A DNA stretch of 64,000 nt from an uncultured Pontibacter sp. (lineage in GTDB: Bacteria; Bacteroidota; Bacteroidia; Cytophagales; Hymenobacteraceae), in contig NZ_CANLMZ010000008.1 of the NCBI RefSeq assembly GCF_947492645.1, positions 124,001-188,000 on the forward strand, given 5' to 3'. The notes under the pieces are model-generated. The model was not told where the DNA came from. It did no database searches and saw only the letters and a list, made by a program, of their open reading frames with translations. This document shows, in pieces, positions 19,347-28,561 of the stretch (positions are counted from its first letter, which is position 1; each line of letters starts with the position of its first letter). Position numbers and translations under genes: made by a program.

Positions 19347-21368
19347 CTATTCGTTTGTATGGTGATCGGATGGTAACCAGTTATCGTCTAAATTATCGTG
19401 GCCCATGCCAGAGGGCGCTACTTCAATGCGAAATACGTGAACAGGCATCTCGTGAGGCCGCAACTCCACAAAATTCCACTCGTCGTGCCAGGTATACTTA
19501 CGCTCTGTAAGCAGGTCGTGCACCATGTATTGCTGCCCCTCGGTCATTTTAAGCTGCCACAGCGGCACTTTTACCCAACCAGCCTGCGTGTTGTGCGGGT
19601 CCAGGTTCACTACCATCAGCAGCTTGTTTTTAAAGTCATCGCTCCATTTGGCATAGCAAAGTATACTTGGGTTATCTGTCTCGCCAAAGGCAATGTTCCA
19701 TGTAGTTTGAAGCGCGGGGTTAACCTTTCTGATTTTATTGATGAGTGTAATCACCTCGCGTATCTTCGTGAGTTTGCCCCAATCCCAATGCTTAATTTCA
19801 TACTTCTCAGAGTCGAGGTACTCTTCTTTGCCGGGCACAGGAGTTGCAATACCAAACTCGTATACTGGCCCGTACAAACCGTAGTTAGACGACATAGTAG
19901 CCGCCATAACCACACGGGTAATATGTGCGGCCTCTCCACCTTCCTGCAGCGCCACAGGGTTAATATCAGGCGTGTTCGGCCAGAAGTTTGGTCGGTAGTA
20001 TTCGCGCAAATCCGTTTGGGTAAGCTCGGTCATGTACTGCCTTAACTCTTCGGCAGAGTTGCGCCAGGTGTAGTAAGTATACGTTTGTGTAAAACCAATC
20101 TTGGCAAGGCGCTCCATTACACGAGGTCTTGTAAAAGCTTCTGATAAGAAAATCACCTGCGGATGGTTCCGGTGTATATCAGCAATTACCCACTCCCAGA
20201 AAGCAAAGGCCTTAGTATGGGGGTTATCAACTCTGAAGATAAACACACCCTGGTCAATCCAATGCTGCAGCACCCGTCTCAGCTCCTTCCAAAGGTTTTG
20301 CCAGTCTTCTGTTTCAAAGTTTACCGGCAGTACGTCCTGATACTTTTTGGGTGGGTTCTCCGCATACTGCACCGTACCGTCAGGGCGCCATTTAAACCAT
20401 TGCGGATGCTCTTTTACATAAGGGTGGTCTGGCGAGCATTGTATCGCGAAATCCAGGGCCACCTCAATACCGTGCTCTCTTGCCTGGTGCACAAACTCCC
20501 TGAAATCTTCTAAAGTGCCAAGTTCTGAAAGTATGGCATCATGTCCTCCTTCTTCAGCACCTATAGCCCACGGCGATCCAGGTTCTCCCGGTTCAGAGGT
20601 TACGGCATTGTTTTTCCCTTTCCTGAAAGCTCTGCCTATAGGATGTATGGGTGGCAGATAAATGGTATCGAAGCCCATTTCGGCGATACGTGGCAGCAAA
20701 CGTTCGCAATCTTTAAAGGTACCATGGCGGCCACCCTCCTGTGCCGCAGACCTCGGAAAGAACTCATACCAGGTACTGAATAAGGCTTTCTGTCTCTCTA
20801 CGTCTAATTGAAGCAGCTTGTCGTATGTGCTGATATTCTGGCGTTCGCAGCAGGCATGCATCAGTTCGCTTACATCGGTGCCGGTGGCAAGCGCTACGGC
20901 ATCGGCAACTGAAGTTACGTTTTTGAGTTGCTCCGCCCATTTATACAGGCGCTTCTGCTGGCCGGGTTTGGCTGTTGCCGCGGCATTCTCAAGGTGCTGC
21001 GCCCCTATCAGCAACTCCACGCTTATGTCCTGGTTGGCCTCAAATTTCTTCTTCAGGCCTTTTTGCCAAGTATAAAAATGATCTATCCACCCTTGTACGC
21101 TATACTCGTAACGGCCCATGGCATCAGGTGTAAAAGTGGCCTGCCACCGGTCGTTGCCTAAAAAGGTCATGGGCACTTCTTCCCATTTCTTCCTGCGGGT
21201 GTGCCTGTAAATAAACTGCGCCTTTACCTCATCATGCCCATCTGCGAATACATCGGCTGTTACGGTCAGGCTCTCGCCTACTACCCGTTTGGCTGGATAT
21301 TTACCACAATTTATCTGGGGCTTTACATTTTCAATAACAACACGTTTGGTTCCTTGTAGTCCTTCCAT
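19347..21368 (-). CDS. glgE: Alpha-1,4-glucan:maltose-1-phosphate maltosyltransferase
   Basis: This 673-residue GH13_3 enzyme extends alpha-1,4-glucan with maltose units from maltose-1-phosphate. It has the N-terminal DUF3416 domain (about 1-120, GKYPAKRVVGESLTVTADVF) and the helical insert typical of GlgE. The catalytic barrel has nucleophile Asp381 in VFIFRVDNPHTKAF and acid/base Glu410 in VIFLSEAFTRP. AENPPKKYQDVLPVNFE is the conserved loop whose Lys contacts the substrate phosphate in studied GlgE proteins. It is the first gene of the minus-strand operon glgE > treS-pep2 > glgB and starts 213 bases from divergent treZ. Together these three genes form a full GlgE pathway. Confidence 0.96.
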   Translation of the reverse strand: MEGLQGTKRVVIENVKPQINCGKYPAKRVVGESLTVTADVFADGHDEVKAQFIYRHTRRKKWEEVPMTFLGNDRWQATFTPDAMGRYEYSVQGWIDHFYTWQKGLKKKFEANQDISVELLIGAQHLENAAATAKPGQQKRLYKWAEQLKNVTSVADAVALATGTDVSELMHACCERQNISTYDKLLQLDVERQKALFSTWYEFFPRSAAQEGGRHGTFKDCERLLPRIAEMGFDTIYLPPIHPIGRAFRKGKNNAVTSEPGEPGSPWAIGAEEGGHDAILSELGTLEDFREFVHQAREHGIEVALDFAIQCSPDHPYVKEHPQWFKWRPDGTVQYAENPPKKYQDVLPVNFETEDWQNLWKELRRVLQHWIDQGVFIFRVDNPHTKAFAFWEWVIADIHRNHPQVIFLSEAFTRPRVMERLAKIGFTQTYTYYTWRNSAEELRQYMTELTQTDLREYYRPNFWPNTPDINPVALQEGGEAAHITRVVMAATMSSNYGLYGPVYEFGIATPVPGKEEYLDSEKYEIKHWDWGKLTKIREVITLINKIRKVNPALQTTWNIAFGETDNPSILCYAKWSDDFKNKLLMVVNLDPHNTQAGWVKVPLWQLKMTEGQQYMVHDLLTERKYTWHDEWNFVELRPHEMPVHVFRIEVAPSGMGHDNLDDNWLPSDHHTNE

Positions 21369-21581
21369 GTAATAAGTTCTGCTTTAACTAGTGTAGTTAC
21401 TGTAGTCATAAAAATATGTTTCGGGCAATATTCTGAATCATACCTGATCGTACGTAATTAAACCGCATGCCTTAGTTAACACGCTTATTTGTATACACTA
21501 GTCATACCTTATGCTTTCCTAAAAAACAGCAACTAATTACCCTTAAAGCCAGTTAATACCTGCTATAAATTCATAACACTT

Positions 21582-23426
21582 ATGTCTATAAAAAGAGAGA
21601 TCGGAGCGAAGTATAATTCTGGCGAAGGAACAGTATTTACAGTATGGGCGCCGGAGGCGAAAGATGTAAAGGTTAAACTACACCTGCCGGAGCAGCAGTT
21701 GCTGCCCATGCAGCGCGAGGCATTTGGATACTGGACCGTACTGGCGGCACAGGCTAAACCCGGTACCCGCTATACTTTTGTGCTGGATGAGGAAAAAGAC
21801 CGCCCGGACCCAGCTTCACACTTTCAGCCGGAGGGCGTGCACAAACCGTCTGAGGTCGTAGACCATAACAGCTTTAACTGGTCTGATAAAAAATGGAAAG
21901 GCGTTCCGCTGCAGCAGTACATCATCTACGAACTGCATGTAGGCACTTTTTCTGAAGAGGGCACTTTTGACGGTGTTATCGAAAAATTGCCGCAGCTAAA
22001 GAACCTTGGTATTTCAGCAATAGAGATAATGCCCGTAGCACAGTTTCCGGGCAACCGCAACTGGGGCTACGATGGCGTTTTTCCGTTTGCGGTCCAAAAC
22101 TCGTATGGCGGCCCCGAAGGATTAAAAAGGTTAGTGGATGCCTGCCATAAACAAGGTATAGCCGTGGTGCTGGATGTAGTGTATAACCATATGGGCCCTG
22201 AAGGCAATTACCTCCGCGACTTTGGGCCATACTTCACGAACAAGTATAACACACCCTGGGGCGAGGCCATTAATTACGACGATGCACACGCAGACCCTGT
22301 ACGCAATTTCTTTTTCCAGAATGCCCTGATGTGGTTAAGGGATTATCACATAGATGCTCTGCGCCTGGATGCCGTACATGCCATTTTCGACAACGGAGCA
22401 AAGCATTTTCTGCAGGAGTTACAAGAGCAGGTAAACGAACTGGAAGAGCAGGAAGGAAGGCATTTTATACTTATTGCTGAAAGCGACCTGAACGATGTGC
22501 GCCTGATAAACCCGATGGACCGTGGCGGATATGGCCTGGCAGCGCAATGGAGCGACGACTTTCATCATGTAGTGCATGCCATGGTAACCGGTGAGCAGGA
22601 AGGCTACTATGTTGGCTTCGGGACTGCGGAGCAACTTACAAAAGTGATGACCAGCGCTTTTGTGTACGATGGCTTATACTCAGAACACCGTAAGCGCACC
22701 TTTGGCAACTCAGCGGCAAACAACCCGGCACACCAGTTCGTGGTTTGTTCGCAGAACCACGACCAGGTGGGCAACCGCATGCTCGGCGAACGCCTGACAC
22801 AACTCGTAGATTACGAAATGCTGAAGGTGGTGGCAGGACTGGTTATACTTTCGCCTTATGTGCCCATGCTGTTTATGGGTGAGGAGTATGGAGAGCAAAA
22901 CCCATTTTTATACTTTGTAAGCCACAGCGATAAAGAGTTGATAGAGGCAGTCCGCAAGGGTCGCCGTGATGAGTTCGCTGCATTTTCCTGGCAGGGCGAA
23001 GCACCCGATCCGCAGAGTGAGGATACCTTTACGCAGTCTAAGCTTCAGCACAGTTATACTTCAAACCAAAAGCAGCTGCACCTGCGGGAGTTTTACAAGC
23101 GCCTGATCCTGCTCCGGAAGTCCTCTCCTGCCTTTGCGGCCCCGGATAAAAATAAATTGGTGGCACAGATGGATGACCAGACAAAAGTACTGCACCTCAT
23201 CCATGCATCAAAGTCACCGAACATCTATTGCTTATTTAACATAAATAAGGCACCGCAAAAAGTAAGTCTCTCCCAACACAACAGTACAAAAAACTGGGTG
23301 GTCTTGCTCTCTTCTACGGATGCGCAATGGAGCGGGCCGGGCCATGAGTTACCGCAGGAGTTACAGGGAAATGAGGAAATAACACTACCTGCAGCATCTG
23401 TACTTGTACTTCAACAACAAACTTAG
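21582..23426 (+). CDS. treZ: Malto-oligosyltrehalose trehalohydrolase
   Basis: This 614-residue GH13 enzyme releases trehalose from malto-oligosyltrehalose, the second step of the TreY-TreZ route from glucan to trehalose. The N-terminal CBM48-like domain has FTVWAPEAKDVKVKL, then DPASHFQPEGVHKPSEV, a signature of TreZ. Catalytic residues are Asp263 (HIDALRLDAVHAIFD) and Glu300 (FILIAESDLND); CSQNHDQVGNRMLGERL carries the third acidic residue. It is the first gene of a tightly coupled plus-strand operon with a GH57 gene, treY and malQ. The next gene starts one base after its stop codon. Confidence 0.95.
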   Translation: MSIKREIGAKYNSGEGTVFTVWAPEAKDVKVKLHLPEQQLLPMQREAFGYWTVLAAQAKPGTRYTFVLDEEKDRPDPASHFQPEGVHKPSEVVDHNSFNWSDKKWKGVPLQQYIIYELHVGTFSEEGTFDGVIEKLPQLKNLGISAIEIMPVAQFPGNRNWGYDGVFPFAVQNSYGGPEGLKRLVDACHKQGIAVVLDVVYNHMGPEGNYLRDFGPYFTNKYNTPWGEAINYDDAHADPVRNFFFQNALMWLRDYHIDALRLDAVHAIFDNGAKHFLQELQEQVNELEEQEGRHFILIAESDLNDVRLINPMDRGGYGLAAQWSDDFHHVVHAMVTGEQEGYYVGFGTAEQLTKVMTSAFVYDGLYSEHRKRTFGNSAANNPAHQFVVCSQNHDQVGNRMLGERLTQLVDYEMLKVVAGLVILSPYVPMLFMGEEYGEQNPFLYFVSHSDKELIEAVRKGRRDEFAAFSWQGEAPDPQSEDTFTQSKLQHSYTSNQKQLHLREFYKRLILLRKSSPAFAAPDKNKLVAQMDDQTKVLHLIHASKSPNIYCLFNINKAPQKVSLSQHNSTKNWVVLLSSTDAQWSGPGHELPQELQGNEEITLPAASVLVLQQQT

Positions 23427-23427
23427 T

Positions 23428-25851
23428 ATGAGCCGCTATATCTGTATACATGGGCACTTTTACCAGCCGCCCCGCGAAAACCCCTGGCTAAACGAGGTGG
23501 AGTTGCAGGAGTCGGCAGCCCCTTATCACGATTGGAACGAACGCATAAATGATGAGTGCTATGCCCGAAACTCCGCCTCCCGTATTTTAAATGGGCAAGG
23601 TAAAATAGTGGATATCACCAACAACTACAGCAACATCAGCTTTAACTTTGGCCCTACCCTGCTGGACTGGATGGAGCGCAAGGCACCTGACACCTACCAG
23701 GCTATACTAGAGGCTGACAAGCAAAGTATAAAACGCTTCTCTGGCCATGGTTCTGCTTTGGCCCAGGTATACAACCACATTATCATGCCCCTGGCAAATA
23801 CCCAGGACAAGCACACGCAGGTTATCTGGGGAATAGTTGATTTTAAGAAGCGATTTGGCCGCAACCCGGAAGGCATGTGGCTTGCAGAAACCGCCGCCGA
23901 CACGCCTACCCTGGAGGTGCTGGCTGAACATGGAATCAAATTCACCATACTATCGCCTTACCAGGCAAAGCAGTACCGCAAAATCGGAGAGAAGGAATGG
24001 CATAGTGCAGCCGGTGCCAACATTGACCCGCGCAGGCCCTACTTGTGCAAGTTACCCTCAGGCAAACAAATAGTTCTCTTCTTTTACGATGCGCCAGTAT
24101 CGCAGGGCATTGCCTTTGAGCGCCTGCTTAACAGCGGAGAGACATTTGCTAACAGGCTGGTGGGAGCTTTTGAGGAAAAGAGCAAAGAGCCCCAACTCAT
24201 GCATATTGCCACCGACGGAGAAACCTATGGCCACCACCATCGCTTCGGAGAAATGGCCCTATCGTATGCGCTGCACCACATTGAAGAGGAAAACCTGGCT
24301 AAAATAACTGTTTATGGGGAGTATCTCGAAAATTTCCCGCCAACGTATGAGGCCGAAATTATAGAGGAAAGCTCCTGGAGCTGTGCCCATGGCGTAGAAC
24401 GCTGGCGCAGCAATTGCGGCTGCAATACCGGGGGCAACCCCACCTGGAACCAGGAATGGCGAAAGCCGCTTCGCCAGGGTTTTGATTGGTTACGCGACCA
24501 GCTCATACCGCTCTACGAACAAGAAATGCATGTGCTGGGTGCAAACCCGTGGGATACCAGAAATGCATACATCCAGGTTATTCTGGATCGGTCTGAGGAA
24601 AACGTCGCTAATTTTATAGCCACTCATACTACACGCCAGCTAAGCCGGCAAGAAGAAGTACGTTTTCTGAAGCTGATGGAAATGCAGTACCACACGCTGC
24701 TGATTTACACAAGTTGCGGCTGGTTTTTTGACGAAGTTACAGGCATCGAAACGATGCAGGATGTACTGTATGCAGCAAGGGCAATACAGTTAGCCAAAGA
24801 TATAAGCGGCAACGATTACGAAGAACCTTTCCTGGAGCTGCTGGCACAGGCAAAAAGCAACCAAAAGGAGTTGCAGGATGCGGCAAGTGTATTCAGGAAA
24901 ACAGTAAAACCCACTATACTGGACTTGCTGCGCGTAGGAGCGCACTATGCTGTCGCATCGCTTTTCGAAACCTATGCAAGCGAATTAAAACTCTACAGCT
25001 TCAGGGCAACGTCTCAGGCTTACGATTTATACGAAGCCGGCAAACAAAAGCTGGTTATTGGCCGCGCCAGTATCAAATCATACATTACCTGGGAAGAAGT
25101 GACCATAACCTACGCTGCCCTGCACCTCGGTGACCACCAACTGTTTGGGGGGGTGCGTGAGTTCCTGAGCGCAGAACGCTACGATAAGCTAAAATCAGAA
25201 CTTAGAGCGGCCTTTGACAAAGGCAATGTAAGCGAGGTTATCATGCTGCTGGATAAGCACTTTGAATCGCACAGCTACTCTTTCTGGCATTTGTTTAAAG
25301 ATGATCAGAAAAAGATACTCGACCAGGTGCTCGAAAATACCATGCAGCGCGTCGAAAACGACCTACAACAAATCTACGACAATAACTATCCTCTCATCTC
25401 GGCTATGCGGACTATCGGCATGAAACTGCCGCGCCCCCTACAGACAACAGTTGATTTTATAGTAAATAACAGGCTGTTACGAGAGTTTGAAAGCGAAAAC
25501 CCGAATCCTGTAGAGATTAAACGCATGCTGGAAGAAGTAAAGCGCATGCGGGTAAGGCTTAACTATACCCAGTTGGAATTTGCCGTAACCAACCGTGTGG
25601 ATGCGCTGATGAAGCAGATTCAGGAGCAACCAGATAACATGAACATGGTAAAACTGCTGACCAGCCTGCTGCAAGTACTGGATGGGTCCAGGTTGGAGGC
25701 AGATTACTGGCAAGCACAAAACATTGCTTTTTACATGCTGCAGAATGGGTATCAGGAGCAAAAGCAACGCAGCAAAAACGGAGACGAAGAAGCTGAAGCC
25801 TGGTGCCAGCAGTTCGACAAACTTTATAATAATCTCAACTTGAAAGTATAA
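23428..25851 (+). CDS. Glycoside hydrolase family 57 protein with DUF3536 domain
   Basis: This protein of about 807 residues starts at the ATG one base after the treZ stop; MSRYICIHGHFYQPPRENPW is the expected GH57 N-terminus. Conserved segments include the NISFNFGPTLLDWM region, GHGSALAQVYNHIIMPLAN, WLAETAADTPTLEVLAEHGI near residue 145 (GH57 nucleophile region, Glu) and ATDGETYGHHHRFGE near 260 (catalytic Asp region). The C-terminal half (about 310-807) matches DUF3536. GH57 includes alpha-amylases, glucanotransferases and branching enzymes; which reaction this one performs is unknown. Coupling to treZ and treY with 1-base gaps implies a role in preparing linear glucan for TreY or in glucan turnover. 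Confidence 0.9.
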   Translation: MSRYICIHGHFYQPPRENPWLNEVELQESAAPYHDWNERINDECYARNSASRILNGQGKIVDITNNYSNISFNFGPTLLDWMERKAPDTYQAILEADKQSIKRFSGHGSALAQVYNHIIMPLANTQDKHTQVIWGIVDFKKRFGRNPEGMWLAETAADTPTLEVLAEHGIKFTILSPYQAKQYRKIGEKEWHSAAGANIDPRRPYLCKLPSGKQIVLFFYDAPVSQGIAFERLLNSGETFANRLVGAFEEKSKEPQLMHIATDGETYGHHHRFGEMALSYALHHIEEENLAKITVYGEYLENFPPTYEAEIIEESSWSCAHGVERWRSNCGCNTGGNPTWNQEWRKPLRQGFDWLRDQLIPLYEQEMHVLGANPWDTRNAYIQVILDRSEENVANFIATHTTRQLSRQEEVRFLKLMEMQYHTLLIYTSCGWFFDEVTGIETMQDVLYAARAIQLAKDISGNDYEEPFLELLAQAKSNQKELQDAASVFRKTVKPTILDLLRVGAHYAVASLFETYASELKLYSFRATSQAYDLYEAGKQKLVIGRASIKSYITWEEVTITYAALHLGDHQLFGGVREFLSAERYDKLKSELRAAFDKGNVSEVIMLLDKHFESHSYSFWHLFKDDQKKILDQVLENTMQRVENDLQQIYDNNYPLISAMRTIGMKLPRPLQTTVDFIVNNRLLREFESENPNPVEIKRMLEEVKRMRVRLNYTQLEFAVTNRVDALMKQIQEQPDNMNMVKLLTSLLQVLDGSRLEADYWQAQNIAFYMLQNGYQEQKQRSKNGDEEAEAWCQQFDKLYNNLNLKV

Positions 25852-25852
25852 C

Positions 25853-28561
25853 ATGGCACATATTCCTTCGGCAACCTACAGAGTGCAGGTATCGCCAAAT
25901 TTTACGCTGACGCAAACACTACACCTGGTGCCATATTTACAAGAGCTCGGCATCAGTACGGTGTATGCAGCCCCCATTTTTCGCGCCAAGCCCGGCAGCG
26001 AGCATGGCTACGATGTAACAGCCCCCTATGATGTAAACCCTGAACTTGGCACGCAACAGGAATTAGCCCGGATCACAGAAGAACTTAAGAGCAGCGGCAT
26101 GAGCTGGCTACAGGATATTGTGCCGAACCACATGGCCTTTCACCCGGACAACACCTGGTTGATGGATGTGCTGGAGAAAGGACCTCAATCCTCTTTTTAT
26201 ACTTTCTTCGATATTGATTTTAAGCACCCTGATTTTGATGGCCAGGTAATGGTGCCTTTTTTAGGTGATACGCTGGATAAAGTACTGGAAGAAGGACAAC
26301 TGCAGATTGATTTATCGGAGGCGGGGTTACAAGTAAAATATTTTGATAATGCCTACCCCCTAAGCCTTCCCAGTTATCGTTTATTGCTGGAGCAGGCCCT
26401 GAAAAACTCAGGAGAACCGGGAGTGACACCCCTTGTCAGACAGTTTCTGGAGGAGCTGCAGCGATTTGAGGAAGAAGAGACCATCAACCCAGCAGGCTGG
26501 TCAAACTTTAAAAAGAAGCTCTATACTTCGGATGCGTTAAAAGACCCATTGGAGGCTCTCATCAATCAAATAAACGAAGACCAGGAGCAACTAAGACAGC
26601 TACTGCACAAGCAGCATTTTATACTTTGCCATTGGCAGGAAACTGAAAAAAAGATCAACTTCCGTCGCTTTTTTACGGTTAACGATCTTATCTGCCTGCG
26701 CATGGAAAACAAGGATGTTTTTGAGCAATACCACCAGTATATAAAACAGCTCTGCCAGAACGATACTGTACAGGGCCTGCGTGTAGACCATGTGGACGGC
26801 CTTTTTGATCCGAGCACTTACCTGAAGCGCCTCCGCGATCTTGCCGGCCCGGATAAGTATATCATCGTTGAAAAAATCCTGGAAGGCGAAGAGCAATTGC
26901 CTGAACGCTGGCCGATACAGGGCAACAGCGGCTATGATTTTCTGGCATGGGTAAGCAACCTTTATACTTCCGGAAACGGCCGCCGCAAGCTTACCGAAGT
27001 TTACCGCCGCCTGGTGCCCGACGCTCCTACCAATTACGAGCAACTGGTGTTTAACAAGAAGATGTTTATCCTTAAAAACTACATGCAGGGTGAGCTCGAC
27101 AACCTGCTGCGCATACTACAGGAAAGGCACCTTATACCTGCAGATGATACTGACAAATGGCGTGAAGCATTGGCTATACTTCTGGCGGCTTTTCCGATCT
27201 ATTGTATTTACGGTAACCGCCTGCCCTTATCTGCAGAAGAGATGGAAGTAATTGACAAGGCCTTTGAAGAAGCACATAAGCAAGCGCCTAACCTGCAGCA
27301 ACAGTTACAGCACCTGCATTCGTTGTTTACGCTAAGCCCCGAAGATACTGAAGACAAAAAGCACCACAAGCTATACTTTGTGATGCGCAGTCAGCAGTTT
27401 ACCGGCCCATTGGCAGCCAAAGGCGTAGAGGATACCACGTTCTATAATTATAACCGCCTGATTTCGCTGAATGAAGTGGGCAATAGCCCGGATATTTTTC
27501 ACCTGGAGGATGATGCGTTTCATGAGCGCATGCTGTACCGGCAGCGGGTATACCCTCACTCGCTAAATGCCACCGCCACCCACGATACCAAACGAGGCGA
27601 GGGCGCGCGCATGCGCCTGAACGTGCTCAGCGAGCTACCCGAAGAATGGGAAACGCATGTTACAAAGTGGATCGAGATCAGCAGAAAGTATACGTCAAAG
27701 CCAACCGCCAACGATTTATACTTTATTTTCCAGACCATACTTGGTGTACTTCCTCCCGAAGGGGAGCCTGGTTATAAGCTGGTAGAGCGCCTGCAGGAGT
27801 ACCTCGAAAAAGCCTTGCGTGAAGCAAAAGTCAAGACTGATTGGGCAGAGCCAAACGAGCCTTACGAAGCAGCTGTAAAAGACCTGATAAAGCAACTGCT
27901 GCAGGAAGACCAGGAATTTATGCAGTCGTTTCAGCCATTCTTCCGGAAAGTGGCGCACTACGGCTGGATTTATGCCCTTTGCCAAACTTTACTTAAAATA
28001 ACCTGCCCTGGCGTGCCGGATATTTACCAGGGCACCGAACTCTGGGACCTGAGCTTGGTAGACCCTGACAATCGCCGCCCCGTAGATTACCGCCTGCGGC
28101 AGCACTACCTACTTCGCATCAGGCAAAAAGAAAACCAGAGCACCTCGGAGCTGCACCGCGAACTGCTACAGAACTGGGAAGACGGCCAGGTTAAATTATA
28201 CCTTATTTACAAAGCTCTTAACGCACGCCGTAGTTTACAGCAACTGTTTGCCAGCGGCGAGTATATTCCTTTAACGATGAAGGGTAAGTACAAAAACCAT
28301 GTGCTTGCATTTGCCAGGCAACACAAGCAGCAATGGGCCATTGTAGCAGTACCGCTTTTAATCACAAAGCTGGTTACTGAAGACAACCTTCCGCTGGGCC
28401 CCGAAGTATGGGAAGACACAGCCATCGCATTACCCGAGGGTGCACCTGTGCAATGGAGCCATGTATTTGGAGGCGATGCCTGGCAGGGTGCCGATACTTT
28501 ACCTTTGGCAGAGGCTTTCAAGACATTTCCGGTTGTATTTTTAACAGCATCAGCATCATGA
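25853..28561 (+). CDS. treY: Malto-oligosyltrehalose synthase
   Basis: This 902-residue GH13_26 enzyme isomerises the reducing-end alpha-1,4 bond of maltodextrins to an alpha,alpha-1,1 bond, making malto-oligosyltrehalose for TreZ. Diagnostic segments are IPSATYRVQVSPNFTLTQ at the N-terminus, YAAPIFRAKPGSEHGYDV near 38, IVPNHMAFHPDN, GLRVDHVDGLFDPSTYL near 305 with the nucleophile Asp, IIVEKILEGEEQLP with the acid/base Glu and ATHDTKRGEG near 580. The PGVPDIYQGTELWDLSLVDP segment is also typical. The start ATG lies one base after the preceding stop, and the last codons overlap malQ by an ATGA. Confidence 0.96.
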   Translation: MAHIPSATYRVQVSPNFTLTQTLHLVPYLQELGISTVYAAPIFRAKPGSEHGYDVTAPYDVNPELGTQQELARITEELKSSGMSWLQDIVPNHMAFHPDNTWLMDVLEKGPQSSFYTFFDIDFKHPDFDGQVMVPFLGDTLDKVLEEGQLQIDLSEAGLQVKYFDNAYPLSLPSYRLLLEQALKNSGEPGVTPLVRQFLEELQRFEEEETINPAGWSNFKKKLYTSDALKDPLEALINQINEDQEQLRQLLHKQHFILCHWQETEKKINFRRFFTVNDLICLRMENKDVFEQYHQYIKQLCQNDTVQGLRVDHVDGLFDPSTYLKRLRDLAGPDKYIIVEKILEGEEQLPERWPIQGNSGYDFLAWVSNLYTSGNGRRKLTEVYRRLVPDAPTNYEQLVFNKKMFILKNYMQGELDNLLRILQERHLIPADDTDKWREALAILLAAFPIYCIYGNRLPLSAEEMEVIDKAFEEAHKQAPNLQQQLQHLHSLFTLSPEDTEDKKHHKLYFVMRSQQFTGPLAAKGVEDTTFYNYNRLISLNEVGNSPDIFHLEDDAFHERMLYRQRVYPHSLNATATHDTKRGEGARMRLNVLSELPEEWETHVTKWIEISRKYTSKPTANDLYFIFQTILGVLPPEGEPGYKLVERLQEYLEKALREAKVKTDWAEPNEPYEAAVKDLIKQLLQEDQEFMQSFQPFFRKVAHYGWIYALCQTLLKITCPGVPDIYQGTELWDLSLVDPDNRRPVDYRLRQHYLLRIRQKENQSTSELHRELLQNWEDGQVKLYLIYKALNARRSLQQLFASGEYIPLTMKGKYKNHVLAFARQHKQQWAIVAVPLLITKLVTEDNLPLGPEVWEDTAIALPEGAPVQWSHVFGGDAWQGADTLPLAEAFKTFPVVFLTASAS

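Noticed and set aside
19398..20045. 215-codon open frame on the plus strand
   Set aside because: It lies antisense to glgE and shows only the mirror image of its codon pattern.
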